NCBI GenBank assembly: GCA_964023205.1
Contig: OZ026833.1
Location: 35,442,366 to 35,506,365 of the forward strand
DNA from: Lutraria lutraria
Taxonomy: Eukaryota; Mollusca; Bivalvia; Venerida; Mactridae
DNA: 64,000 nt
Reading direction: 5' to 3'
The translations under genes were made by a program, and so were the position numbers. Below are positions 9,770 through 22,588 of the stretch, one piece after another. Each line of letters starts with the position of its first letter. The stretch's first letter is position 1. Below the pieces are notes generated by a model. It searched no databases and had not been told where the DNA came from. It saw only the letters and a program-made list of their open reading frames with translations.

Positions 9770-10773
9770 TCGAGTGCCCAAACTGCGCCAATCTAAGCTT
9801 AAGGTGTGAAATGCTACATTAATACACCACATATAATAGAAACTGTTTACTAACCATTTAATTATAACCAATTTACTTCAATACCAAGAAAAATCATCCA
9901 TCATAAATACGTTTCTACTACAAAGTAACATAAAACACATAGTGAGTCAAATATAATGCCACCATTTTTCTTGGTCCTAACTGCGCCATGTGTGAGTGAC
10001 GTCTAGACATTTACAATAATGTAGGCAAGCTTATTCATGTTAATAGGTTTTTGAACGAATTTACTTAAAACAATGCATTGTTCAACTTATAAGACTATTT
10101 TACCGATTATGAGTAGCTTTAAACATTGTTTATTCCTCCTATTTACAGTGAGGACTGAAAAAAATGTGTCACCTCTCCATACTTCTCCAATTTGAGCATT
10201 GTAATTTAATTAACCCATATTTTTAAGTTGTATTTCTCTACTTCCGATTTTCATCTATGTCCACGCGTTCCTCCTATAACAATGCTTGAATGAGTGCGTC
10301 ATTGAAATATTTTCTTGATCTTTGTATGTTCCGGGAGACAATTGAGAATAAAAGTACGGATTCAAATCACGTACCAAGCTTAACATCTACAAGGGATAAA
10401 AAAGTAATAATAAGAATAGGCACAGCCTTAAAATACGACTATGGTCACGTGACTTTTATTGATGCAACAGGAAACATTGCAAACGGTGCGTTCCAGACAT
10501 TTTTACTCCAACAATTTGTGCATAAAAGGGATATTTTTCGTAGAAACCATTTTGCATTAAGAAAAAAACACATAAAAACAGTTGAGTGAAATGAAATGGA
10601 ATTATTTATATATTTGAATGGTATTTTCACACAAATATTCATCCACGTTTTATCTATTACATCATTGAAAAATGTTCACACGGTCACTTGCGCGTGCGGT
10701 AAAATCTCACGAGACTACGATAAAAACAAGAAAGATGGCGCAGCTAGGGCATTGGCGCAGTTAGGACCTCTGA
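9770..10773. mobile_element. Candidate non-autonomous DNA transposon with TIRs (about 1 kb)
   Basis: The left end, with AAACTGCGCCAAT at 9780-9792, is the inverse of the right end, ATTGGCGCAGTTAGGAC at 10751-10767. A related motif GGTCCTAACTGCGCCA recurs inside (9974-9989) and GATGGCGCAGCTAGGGC precedes the right end, which resembles subterminal repeats. There is no transposase frame and no clean target duplication, so the class is open. Confidence 0.5.
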
Positions 10774-11481
10774 CGATAGTGCCTATAATACTGTACCTTT
10801 AGCATTTCATCATACAAATAATAACATACTAGTTATTTTGTATTCAATTTGTATGTTTATTGTTATATAATTGTAATATACTATAGTAGTTTATTCAGAC
10901 AAATACAACCATGTACATGTCTATTTGAAAAGGAGTCTACTTTGATCTGCAGTTTCTTTTTTTAGCCTTATGATATCTGCACGCCGCATTCGTTGTCTCT
11001 AACAACAAAATTATTTGACATTATTAAACCTTTTCCTATTGAAAAGATCAAATTTTTTGTGTGAGAAATTTGTGTTAAGTTCTAGAAAGTAGAAGCATCT
11101 GGTTTGAATATTCTAGAACATTCCGTATGATGTCATTTTTCGAAACCATGTTCTGCACTGATGATCGCATAAAGAACAATTGGCGGCAGCACAGATTTGG
11201 ATAATACTTCAAAGATTTGAGTTAATCGGTAAATTTCAAAATATTTACTAACTTGTCATTGCGTTCCATTTAATGTCGTTTGAATCACAAATGAAATGGT
11301 GGATGTGTTCTTTTTCGATGCACAGTATTTCCAATACCTGATTTTTTGTTACTTTTTGTTTCGAGATGTTTTCAACAAGCAGTAATTAAACACAAAATAA
11401 TATCCTCGTGTACGTAATTGTTTGAATTTCTCGATATGAATAAGACTTATTTAAGAATTAACACATTGCGTTTATAAATTA
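10774..11481. other. Non-coding spacer
   Basis: I see no gene or repeat structure here. Confidence 0.5.
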
Positions 11482-11485
11482 TTAA

Positions 11486-12053
11486 AGGGGCATGCCCTGG
11501 AACTGCTGTGTCCTGGGTTTTATACACCAAAAATGCGTTTATCACTTGTAAAAACAATTATTATCGAAAAGTCAAAGAAGAATGTGCCTTCAAAAATGGC
11601 CCTATAACGCACGCGTGGGTATTTATAAGCCGGTTTAAATAAAAGGCTTACAAGCCTTTTATTGACGACAACGATATTTCCGATTCGTCTGAGAATTTAA
11701 CTTAGCGTGCGCGCTGCCTTTCAAGCAGCAAAACAATGATATTTACCTATAATTGATCGATAGATAAGCTTTATGTCGCAAAAAATGAACATGACATGAG
11801 CAATACTTACCATTTCACAGTTTGTTGACATTTTTTCCGCTTTTGACAGATCCCGAAAGGGTCGAGTTATGAAAATGACGAATATTTTCTAAGGCGTAAT
11901 CGGCAGGTTTGGTAAATCTTGAAATGTGTATTTTGAGTCAAATAGCGGGACATTTCGTAAATATTTTACAGGACTTTCATTAATTGATTTTGGCATTCAA
12001 ATGATACCAATTTGATTTATATTCGAGACGCTTCAGTTCCAGGGCATGCCCCT
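11486..12053. mobile_element. TTAA-flanked MITE, second family (568 bp)
   Basis: Terminal inverted repeats AGGGGCATGCCCTGGAACTG match perfectly at both ends, each bordered by TTAA (11482-11485 and 12054-12057). The interior has no coding frame. It carries a 12-bp hairpin, AATAAAAGGCTT with a 2-base loop, at 11638-11663. The TIR sequence is unrelated to the AGACATTGAAC family. TTAA flanks suggest piggyBac-type mobilisation, with the caveat that the tips are unusual. Confidence 0.8.
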
Positions 12054-12976
12054 TTAAAGAAATACTTACAGTCATTACAGGTCATATGTAACCTGCAGTG
12101 TAACATAATTTTGAAGACAATGTATAGTACATGTAAGTTTACATACCTTGCGTCTAAAACTACATGTGAGTAGCATTTAAAATGTAATTTACTCTCTTGA
12201 GCTATCTGTTCAATCCAAACTGAATTTGAATTATGCTATGTAATTGATTATTCTTTAGTTGTGTAAGCTTTTTTATTGATGCAAATGTGTACAATTGTTC
12301 ATAGATGTTAGAAATTAACCAATTATATTCTAATTATGCTTGAATTCATCAATACATGCTGTTTTGTATGGCATTGAACATGAGGTTCCTGGTGAAAAAT
12401 GGAATCATTTTGATAATTCACAATAGAATGATGCACTTAAATTGATATAAACGTTGTTTGTAAAACGGCATTTGTTATTTTGTGTGTAAAATTATGTTAT
12501 GTTAGTTGTTACAATTAATCAAATGTGTTGAGTTTATATATGTATTCATGTTCCGTCATTATCATTACGTACAACACCACTTTTAGAAATAATACGTTTA
12601 TTATCACCTTTATCATCACTGTACAAAAACAACATACTTGACCCACTCACATCCACTTCTTACATAACATTTGTAATGAAATAGAAAGATCTACGATTTG
12701 TCGTAAAAGATTTTCTTTTTTTGTACATGTATGACACTATGTACTTAAATAAGATACAAGTTTAAACTGTATTAAAACATGGCAAGAATTATACATGATT
12801 TAAAAATGAAACGAGTATATTTCTTTCAGAACTACGATATATCAATTTAAGCAGTATCTTAAATATTTTACCAAAGCATTGTTCATCGATAAAAGAAGAA
12901 TGAGAAGTATTTGTGATTGTGTTTTAATACCGTTTAAACTTAGCATCTAGTTTTGATTCAGCGTGTACACTCAGGT

Positions 12977-12993
12977 CACGTGCTACCCACGTG
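12977..12993. promoter_or_regulatory. Paired CACGTG E-boxes
   Basis: CACGTG occurs at 12977-12982 and again at 12988-12993, centres 11 bases apart. This is a binding motif for bHLH-type factors, but no transcript start is visible nearby. Confidence 0.25.
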
Positions 12994-14290
12994 CTGTAAC
13001 AGCGCGCTTTGAATGCTTTGAATGGAATACAATAACAGTGTTAATTTCTAACCGGTTGTAGACGCTCTTCTGTACTTAAACCCGGTATTTAGACCACCTC
13101 AATGTAAAATCATTATAATTGTCCTTTTTCGAGATTTACTGTACTTAAGGTAACATGATACACCCCTAGGAACCGGTGGCTCTTTCATATGTTTGTGATC
13201 TGTAAAATATTTGCCATTGACACATCCGTTATAGATTCATCGATCAATATCAATTCTAAACAGGTAAACACATTTTATAGAATTGTCCGTTTCTAAGCAC
13301 ATACTTGTTTTTCAAGAACGAAGAATGCTATGCCACCCAGAACACTTTTGTCGTCATTTTGCATGCAATTTCGACAAGAAATATCCCAAAATGACGTTGC
13401 TAGAACATTTAGAACTTATCAACTCGTGTGTTTTCTTTCACGAGGAGACACATCTGGAGTGATTTCTATTCCACGAAGTGGATGCTGGTCCATTTAGTCG
13501 TTCATGCAGCATTGTCCTAGCCTCCCCTTTGCCTCAAATTAAAACTAGTTCACAGAGGTCGGTTTAAAACGAAATACTCACATTTTTTATATATTAACAT
13601 TCATTGAATGATGGTGAAGGCCCCCTCACATTTGCGAGGGCTCTTACACACTGTCGATGGCTCCAGCTCGTTGTCGAAGGCTCAATCACATACGTGATAG
13701 GTACAGAGTGCAAACATGCTATAAAAATATTTTACAAAATAATTAAGATTCTAATTGACAGATTATCTTTGTTCATATGTTCAGTTAAAAACAACATCTA
13801 TGAAACTACAACAGAAATAGTAATGTTGGGGAGCTAGATTATAAAACAAATATCAAAAGGTGTTGGAAGTATTTATTTAAAAAAAACATATATGTTTTCC
13901 AGCTTTATCTGTATGAAATAACAAAACAAACTATAGCCCAATGGGAATCATCCTACTTTTTACAGAAGTCCCTAGAATAAATTGAAACAAATGGAGTAAT
14001 ACTTTACATACTTAGTTTTACTTGTCTTACCAAACGTATATAAAATAACAAATACCTGCGCATGCTAAAGCTAAGATAGACATGCCTTAACATTGAGAAT
14101 TAAACATACAATAATTATTGAACACTTCTTCAATAATTAATTTAACTTCCAAAATTTTGATTTTCCATTTATTGTTTTTACTGGAACTCGAAAGTAAAAT
14201 ATCCAAACAACACAATTCATATTTACGTCAGTTTCTCTGATCGTTGACTGTTCAATATAGTGTAACAAATATCGACAATACGGAGCCCTG

Positions 14291-14333
14291 ATTGGTCAAT
14301 TGGTTTGAGCTATATCATTGGTTGTTGTCCAAT
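14291..14333. promoter_or_regulatory. Cluster of four CCAAT pentamers
   Basis: ATTGG at 14291, 14299 and 14317 and CCAAT at 14329 occur within 43 bases, as in NF-Y-type promoters. No adjacent gene is identified, so this may be chance. Confidence 0.2.
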
Positions 14334-16089
14334 CGTGAATCATCGGGGATACTGGTATATCTGTTAGATGTACCCTGTGATGTAACACGTGCTTAAATAC
14401 ATTATATACAATGTTACACCCTTTATTCAAAATCAAAAGAAAACAGTGGATGGTAAAGGAGACTACGAGTGCGTCCATTAAAACCATAGTGATGGGCGTG
14501 AGATCATTTACGGCCACTCTTTCTAATTAAACATGAACTACTGAATCATTAATATCAAAGTCCCTAGATACTTTTCAATTGATTAGTTCGTGATTTGTAT
14601 CAAAGTCCGTAAATATTTGCCACAATGTCTTTTCTTCTCTATCTTTCAATCATATCTTAAATCCAAAAATAAAAATAAAAAAAGTGTTTCAAATTTTGTT
14701 TCATGACAATGTTTGTAACTTAACGCAACATGACTGGTTAAAATCGCTAAAAAAGGAAAAATAATATTTTACGTTATTAACAAAGATATAATATCATACT
14801 TTAATACCAAGCAAAAACAATTCTAACCGAATGCGCAAAAATAGTGTTTTATTGCGATAAACACTGCACCCCTTTATCGACTTTACCTATTCGGCAGTAA
14901 CCATCTGTAACGAGTTATGCGTAATTGTATTGGCATAACATGGTACTATTAGTAATTTGTTATCAAATCTCATACTAGACATCAAACCTAGGCGCGGTTT
15001 CAATTATTGGAACCATAAACATTTTCGATTTTGATTGGCTATCGAAATTGAATGGGATGCGTCAAATTCGTTGATTTCACGAGATGATAATGATCCGAAA
15101 CATAATGCTCGCTTAAAAAAACGAAGCAGGTGTCATATTCGAATTGCCGTCTTATTTGATAATGTATTTCAAAGCAGTTTTCAATATATTGTAGCGGCAA
15201 TTATCACCTAGGGACAAGTGTCTCAGAATTTTGATATTTGTTTTCATGTTTTATCTATTGCGTATTACGTAATAAACAGCGAGGTTCTGGTTACGGAATT
15301 TATTTAAAGTCAAGTATCTTACGTTATAAAGGACGTTATAAAAATACGAGGCACGTTTTCTTGCATTATGTATTTATAGTTATTTTAAGGCTATCTGTTG
15401 TAATATATTCCTATATACGAAGAAGATATCGTGGTTCAAAAATTGTAAATTACGTGCGATAGTGTCTTCTTTTTCGTTCGTTAGCGTTATACAGGCTGCA
15501 AAAGTTCTACAATCGATTGGCGCTTGTTTCTTGCAGTAAACAAACAAGAAATAGAAACATCGTTTTTTGTACACTTAGCATTAATACTTAGTTACTACTT
15601 ATACAATCATGTCTAGCCGTACGACGGATATATTTCTACTCAAAGTTCGCTAAAAATGTATCAGTTGCAGATTTCTGCAATAAAGGCAATAATTATTGTT
15701 ATTCGAATTTCAAGCAGGGGTTACTTGAACGAAACCAGTCGTATGGCTTTAGTTTGATATGTTACGCTATGAACCAATTTGTGGCTACTGTCTCGTGCTA
15801 TCATTACGTGTTGGGATATTGTCGTTGTCAATGTGCATATGGAACGCGGGTACAGTGAGTCTACATTCTTTAGTGGTTGTAACTGAACAACTTGTTTTGA
15901 TATCAATTATATAGAGATAGAGCATGAACGGTTACACTGGTTTGTAAGGCGGACTCATGGTAAATCAGTATACATGCAATTAGTTGAGTAAGTATGATGG
16001 TTTGTGAGTACATGTACATTGATTTGCTTGCATTACCGAATTACATTTATATAAAAACTATCAGTCTGAGAATGATGGAACCGACTCAT

Positions 16090-16315
16090 CGCAGAACAAT
16101 TCAAAAGCAAAAATGCGAAAGAGTGAAAATACGACAAAGCTGACTTTGTCGTATCTGCGTGTTTTCGTAATTTAGCATTGTCGTGGCGAAAAAGCAAAAA
16201 TAAATGCTAAATTACGAAAACACGGAGATACAATAAAGTCAATTTTGTCGTTTTTTCGCTGTTTCACATTTTTGCTTAGTTGTGGCGAAAAAGTGAAAAT
16301 ACGACATGGCATAAA
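16090..16315. mobile_element. Fold-back element, copy 1
   Basis: Arms at 16145-16177 and 16205-16237 are 33 bases long and inverted, with three mismatches and a 27-base spacer. They contain GTGTTTTCGTAATTTAGCA. Further inverted AAAATACGACA and GGCGAAAAAG motifs lie outside. There is no coding capacity. A related but diverged copy lies at 27290-27470, so this is a MITE-like or fold-back family. Confidence 0.65.
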
Positions 16316-17469
16316 TTAGCCACAATACAAAACAGTTCTCTTACAATAAACAATATGTGAACGGTTGGACATTAAGATCTTCATACTTTAATGCTTTACA
16401 TCTGTAGACGACCTGTATTTTTTGTGTGTTTTATGCAGTCATGTTTGTCGGTTTAATCACTATTGAGATGCTTTTCGATTTGAATACCACAAGATATGGT
16501 GACTACACAATATCATAATTACTTTCCTAATTCACAGATTGCTTTCTACCTATGACTATTTATGGTCATACAGGTTGAAGTTTGGAGACAGAATTTACCC
16601 ATTTAACAAAACATATCATTTTTGCGGATTTGACTTTTGTTTAAAAAAATAAATATCTGTAAAGCGAAAGTTCCCGAAAAGGAAAGAAACTACATCCCAC
16701 TACTAACGACGTCCTAAATGATGTATACAGAGCATTTATCAATCAATCATGAACAAACCATTATTGATAACGACATACTTCAATGATTGGGTAGTTAGAT
16801 CGTACACTGAAGCCCTCCATGGCCCTCCACATACTTGATTTATGTCGTCTTTACATTGCCGAGCCCGTGTTAAATGTAAAACTTCATTACTACAATGACA
16901 TCAATCGCTCATCTGTAAGATTTCAGAAGTCAATACTTATCATACATAAGGGCATTGGTGTTCTGGGTTGAAATAAGCATGCATGCATTTGGACATTTGT
17001 CAAATGATTTATAAGAGACGTACAACGCTTAATATGACAACAAGTGTTACCTAACTAAACAAAATAACGGAGAGAGACAAGAGGCAAACATTTTTCCTTT
17101 CATAGATAAGTAATTGTAACTAATATACAAACAAAAAATGGGGAGAGACAAGAGCCAATATCCTTTTCTTTCCCAGATGAGTGAACATATACTAGTCATT
17201 CTGTGAAAACAGCATATAAAAGGTTTCATTTAATAGAATTGGCACAACGGGTTTGAATATAATGAAAATAAAATAAAGGTAAAAAGTGCATTTATGAACA
17301 TATTTCAAAATGAACTTATTACCAATAAACAAAAGCATATTCATAACATATCCTATTTATTTCATACAGTTTTTTGTCTTGACAGTAACTGCTACACGTG
17401 CAATTTGTTATACGCTGTTTAAAGACACTACAATAGAGCCATCAATTATTTCTTAGTTCAAATAAATAC
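16316..17469. other. Non-coding DNA with a short direct repeat
   Basis: A diverged direct duplication (GGAGAGAGACAAGAG at about 17070 and GGGGAGAGACAAGAG at about 17139) lies in this stretch. Nothing else is recognised. Confidence 0.45.
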
Positions 17470-17609
17470 CTCTGTATAGGCGAATTTATAGCCATGTGCT
17501 GAGCAGTGGTCGATGCAGTATTCGGTCGTAGCTGGAGAGAATGTTTCTAACACTGTCTCCAACAAACAATTCGGACAGTCTAGATAACATCCTAAATAGA
17601 GAGCTTTCA
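17470..17609 (-). CDS. Candidate exon encoding most of a WSC domain
   Basis: On the minus strand an acceptor GATTTCAG and a donor GAG|GTATTTAT bound a 140-base exon, phase 1 in and phase 0 out. The peptide carries YLGCYLD, a later TTEYCIDHCSAHGYKFAYTE, and spacing that fits the N-terminal two thirds of a WSC domain (GCY, then CxxxC, then GYxYAGxE). WSC domains are extracellular carbohydrate-binding modules. An extra CPNC pair and the missing ECYCG part, expected in the next exon, are notable. No neighbouring exon was found with confidence. The cysteine-rich candidate exon at 27067-27156 on the same strand has a compatible phase. It may instead be an orphan or pseudo-exon. Confidence 0.45.
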
Positions 17610-18255
17610 CTGAAATCAGTCTAACAGTTCGATTTGTTGCATTTTTCAAATTATAATTGTCACTATACATAATAATTATCATTCAGAATAAATCGTGAAA
17701 TTGCTATTTTTTGTCATTCCTAAAAGCAGTATTCACAAACTAACATGTGTGTATATTATTTCCGCTACTAACGAAGCTTAATCGGTCGAGATTATTAAAG
17801 AAAGTTTGTTCAGAACGATCAGTTGTGTTTGCAAACAAACTTACACTGTTTTTTTTGCGGGAAGTTTCATTAAAAAACAATTCATTTTTTTTGCATTGTT
17901 ACTAACACTACTGACAGAAGTATTTTTTGGAATTTGGAATTTCCACGTTCCATTACCAAGGCAATGTACAATCATACCCATCGTCAAAGTTTGAGGTTGT
18001 TTCTTTTGTACCCGTAGGATATACCTTTTCCATCATCCAGGACAACATATCAAACAATTCCATGACCAACTCATCTACCTAGCCTTACATTTCCCAGAAT
18101 TAAGTATGGACCAAATATTTTGCTACAACGACTCTTGATTAGCTGACAATGTCCAGTGATAGATCAAGTCCCCCCCCCCAGCATAATTATAGTTTATAAA
18201 CATGCTTGTGTAATTGTAAAATAGTATTTCATTTTACTGTTTCATGCTATTTTAG

Positions 18256-18312
18256 CTAATGCATATCCTAATGCAAATACAATCTTGAAGCACCAATTAT
18301 CAACATTATCAG
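18256..18312 (+). other. Candidate small exon, product unknown
   Basis: A pyrimidine-rich acceptor (TTTCATGCTATTTTAG) and a donor CAG|GTAACC flank 57 bases that are open in one frame only (phase 1 in and out). The peptide includes NAYPNANTILKHQL. I do not recognise it and cannot link it to another exon. Confidence 0.2.
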
Positions 18313-19666
18313 GTAACCTTTGTTTTTGTAAAATACTTGTGTTGACGAAAAACAACCTTTATTATGATAATGTAAATGGCCGTCCAATGTTTTCTTTTTT
18401 CGCGGACGAGTCGTATGTAGCCTTTAATGCACTTGTTATACTAGCGGTTGTCATTTCATACTGCTTATGTAATAATTGCCCCGATACGAGGTTAAAATTA
18501 TTTCTATTACCATATTGACACATGAGCAGATCGAGGTGTCCTGAAAAGACGTCTTTAGTTGGACTCCCGTATCCTAGGTATGTGTTATATTTTAGATAAG
18601 ATGGCAATAGGTATCCGAAGCTAAAACAGGCCAAAAACCTATACCATAGGTCTTTGAGCAGGCTAAATTATGTGGAGTTGTGCCTTGTCACTCAGTGCAC
18701 ATTTATAAGTCCTTCATTAATGTTTCTTATGTTAGAATATCTTTTCCTTTGGTCTATGTTCTAATATGTTTTGATGACACAAGTACTGTGTGAATTAGAA
18801 ATAAAATTTCGGCCTATGCGTTGAGTTTCCTGTATTTTTGCTCTGTCAATATATTCAGTTTTTACTTTTTAATCACAGTAAGTCCTCAATTAAGATTTCG
18901 CTAATTAATAGACTTTTTTTATACATTAATCTATATTTTTTTTTGATGTGTGTTAATGGGTTTATATAATAACACACAGTAATAACAAATTACAACTCTA
19001 ATTGTTTGTTTAAGGTGCATCTTCACGAGGTCATGCTATATGATTGGTACTTCGACCTTGTCACCAACTTTGGATGAATGTTTTATCTTTACTTTTTTTG
19101 TTTTCTTAAACCATGGAAAAGCAGGCTGGTTGGATGAGTAGAGTAATAGAAGAGTTGTGGCAGCTTGGTGAAGTTGGAAAAATATTCACTGCACTTATTA
19201 TTCCTAACAACAGTGACTAAGTAAACTGTTTTATATTGTTATATTACAATCCAACTAATGATGATGACATAACTAGGTAAATTTACCCAATCTGTGGGTA
19301 TCATATGTAAATTATAGTAAATTATTTTAAATCAGTGCATTTGTAATATGTTAGGACAATTATTATGTCAAGCATCATGTCCTATTTCTCGGTCTATGTA
19401 CAAGAGGTATACACTTTATTATAGATAGCTGATCACTGATATTATTTAGAATCTAATATCATTTCAAAAGATCTCTGTTGTTTAGATGCAATGATTTAAA
19501 ATAAGCATGTAAACATATGATAGTATACATAACTATCAATGTGTTATTTTCCCTATCATCCAAAGAAATATGTATAAGCATAGAAAATTCCAATTCCTCC
19601 ATATTGAAATTTACTTTTGTTTCATACCATACCATCATTTTGCAATGTATCTTTTTTCTTTTTTAG

Positions 19667-19768
19667 TTACATACAGGAAAATTAAAATGCCAGTTGTATG
19701 ATGGCAGTAATGTGTTGTTGTCTGTTGTTGAATTGGTCAGTACTCCAGAGATTGTGAAGTTTCTTAAG
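19667..19768 (+). CDS. Candidate internal exon, product unknown
   Basis: A strong polypyrimidine tract and acceptor (CTTTTTTCTTTTTTAG) and a donor AAG|GTAATG bound exactly 34 open codons, phase 0 at both ends. The peptide includes KLKCQLYDG and ELVSTPEIVKFLK, which looks like real protein rather than AT noise. About 500 bases upstream, a separate open stretch from ATG at 19113 (MEKQAGWMSRVIEELWQLGE...) also looks protein-like but runs into a stop without a convincing donor. If this is a host exon, the LINE beginning about 40 bases downstream sits in its intron. I do not recognise the family. Confidence 0.35.
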
Positions 19769-19807
19769 GTAATGTAATGTATGGAACATTATCTATAGCT
19801 TCCAAGA

Positions 19808-20284
19808 ATGCACAGTTTTAAAAGAAGAGATGTCCCAAATTATTTAAAGGCGAAACAGTTTAGTTTGACATGTGTACAGGACACACACTGTACGGATAAA
19901 GATATACTTATTACTAGGAGTATGTGGGGGTTCGAATGTTATTTTAGTAATTTTAGTTCTCAATCAAGAGGAGTGGCAATTGTTATTAATAATAACTTTG
20001 ACTATAATTTCAAAAGCATAGAGAAAGATGACAGGGGAAATTTGGTTATATTACATTTCAGAAGCCACATCACTGATATATCTCTATTTTGTTTATATGG
20101 TCCAAATAAAGATGAGCCGAACTTCTTTGAAAAACTTAAGAATAAATTGTCTGAAATTGATAATCACTGTATAATAGTGGGTGATTTTAATTTAGTTATG
20201 TGCCCTGAAAAAGATGATTTTAACTATTTACATGTAAATAATTCCAACTCTGGAGATAAAGTATTAGGAATTATGTTAGTCTAA
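19808..20284 (+). pseudogene. LINE endonuclease domain fragment
   Basis: This is the longest open piece of the endonuclease, 158 codons. It shows VQDTH where most families have LQETH, and GDFN near the end, both expected active-site regions. The frame ends at a stop at 20282-20284, before the last endonuclease motif (SDH) could be seen. Confidence 0.8.
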
Positions 20285-21532
20285 GAATGTAATCCTGTTG
20301 TTGTATGGAGGGAAGAACATATCGAAGAAAAAAAATCGCATAGCTAAAAAATAATCCATTTAAACAATCAAGGTAAGACTTCTTTTTTAATAAGTGATAA
20401 TCTATTAACTAAATGAAAAAAATCAGAAATATTATCGGGTTACAGAACTGTCCATGCCATGATAACATTAAATTTGTCTTTAGGTAAAGTGGTTAAGGGG
20501 TCATAGTACTGGAAATTCAATGACTCTTTACTTAAAGATATAAATTATGTTAACAAAATCAATAATACTATAGATAAAGTTAAACGTCAATACGCTTCAA
20601 ATTTACGTCAAAATAACCCCCTTTTAGACTATGTGGACAACAAAACCTTAAAATTCAAGGACCAGTTATTTTATGAAACTTTGCTTATGGAAATTAGGGG
20701 TGAAACTATTTCTTATGCTTCATTTAAAAAGAGTCAAGAGACAAATAAGCGAAAAAATTAATTCAAGAGATTGAAATGTTAGAAAATACCTTAATTATTG
20801 ATATTGACTTGATGGAACAAAGAAGAAGGAACTGTCTGAAATTAGGAAAAAATATCTTGAAGCCAAGAATTAATTAGGCCAAGAGCTAAATGAATCTATA
20901 AAGGAGAGAAACCAACAAACTATTTTTGTAATCTTGAGAATAGGAACTTCATTTCAAAAACTGTATAAACTGTATAACAAGGATGGTAATATTATAACCC
21001 AACAAAAAGACATTATTCAAGAAACAATGAATCACTACAAATCACTCCATTCCAAAAAACGAACAGAACCTTTTGACCCAAACACATATTCTAACAACAT
21101 AGAAATACCTAAATTGTCTACAGCTGACCAATAGGGAAATGTTGGAATGTCTTAAAAGGATGAAAAATAATACAGCCCCTGGAAACAGTGGTTTAACCAC
21201 ATCCTTCTTCATTTTTTTCTGGAACGATATAGGCGATTTTCTTGTGCGATCAGTTAATGAGGCTTTTTCTACCGGTGAATTATCCATATCTATTAAACAA
21301 GGAGTTATTACATGCATACCTAAAGGAAACAAAGATAAATTAATACTTTAATATCTCTTCTCAATGTATCGTATACAATCACTTCTGCTGCTATAGCATC
21401 AAGTTTAAAAAAGTTTTACGTAGTATTATCAGTGAAGGCCAAAGTTGTTTCTTACCGGGTAGGTTCATTGGTGACAACATAAGGTTACTTTATGATATTT
21501 TATTTCATACAGAAAAATACAATACTCCTGGG

Positions 21533-22588
21533 ATGATTTTATTAATTGATTTTGCGACTGCATTTGACTCAGTGTCTTGGGATTTTACGTTTAGGGTTTT
21601 TAATTTTTTTAATTTTGGAGAAATAATTATCAAATGGATAAAACTTTTCTATACTGATATTGAATCATGTATTATTGTAAATGGCCATCTGTCAGACTGG
21701 TTTCCTGTGCGTCGTGGCTGTCGTCAAGGCGATCCATTGTCCCCATATCTCTGTATTATATGTGCAGAAATACTAGCTTTAATGATATTAAAATCAAACC
21801 AAAATATTAAAGGTATACATATTCTAAATAATGAATTTTTAGTCTCTCAATATGCGGATGACACCGCAATTCTTTTAGATGGCTCTGAAATATCACTTAG
21901 AAGTACAGTGCATGTTTTAAAATGTTATGCGAATTTATCTGTGTTATGCCTTAACATTGATAAAACTAAACTTGTTTGGATTGGCTCAAGAAAAGATTGT
22001 AATATAAATTTATGTCCAGACCTAGGATTAACTTTGGAAAGGAATAACTTTAATGCACTTGGTGTCAGCTTTTCAACAAATATTGAAAATATTGTTCAGT
22101 TGAATTTTGGATCCAAAGTGGAAGCAGCTAGAAATGTACTTAACTGTTTAGCTGAAATAATCTTAACTCCAACTGGGAAAATAGTTGTTATAAAATCTTT
22201 GGCACTACCAAAACTTAACCATTTAATAATGAGTCTCCCAAACCCCTCTGAACAAATTATAAACCAGATACAAAACATGTGCTATACATTTCTATGGAAT
22301 GGAGGCCCAGATAAAATCAAAATAAGTTGTATAATCCAGTCTTATGAAAATGGAGGTCTTAGAATGATTGATATAAAGAAATTCTTGATGGCACTTAAAG
22401 TCACCTGGATTAAGAGATTAATGACTAAGAAAACAAAATATACTGATTTTATCACATCAATGTTCCCATTTATATGTAATATTCAAAGTTATGGAAGTGA
22501 CTTCATTACGTTTAACAAGAACCAAGTTTCAAATGAATTCTGGCAAGATGTTCTTGAAAGTGCAATGTTGTTACAGGATAGTATTTAA
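21533..22588 (+). pseudogene. LINE reverse transcriptase domain
   Basis: This open stretch of 351 codons holds the RT palm. DFATAFDS replaces the usual DFEKAFDS, RRGCRQGDPLSP is followed by the catalytic YADD (within QYADDTA), and a thumb-like region follows with LPKLNHLIMSLPNP. The fingers domain lies upstream in other frames (21139-21351 has NNTAPGNSGLT, matching the usual K.APG.DGL). The RT core itself keeps its catalytic aspartates. Confidence 0.85.

Larger units (their letters stand above)
12058..16079. other. Non-coding DNA with two small motif clusters
   Basis: No coding exon could be supported. Two CACGTG boxes one helical turn apart lie at 12977-12993, and four CCAAT pentamers (three inverted) lie in 43 bases at 14291-14333. 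Otherwise nothing stands out. Confidence 0.5.

Noticed and set aside
18362..18634. 90-codon minus-strand frame as an exon
   Set aside because: An internal TTTTCAG and a GTAATA were noticed, but phases and peptide give no coherent exon or domain.
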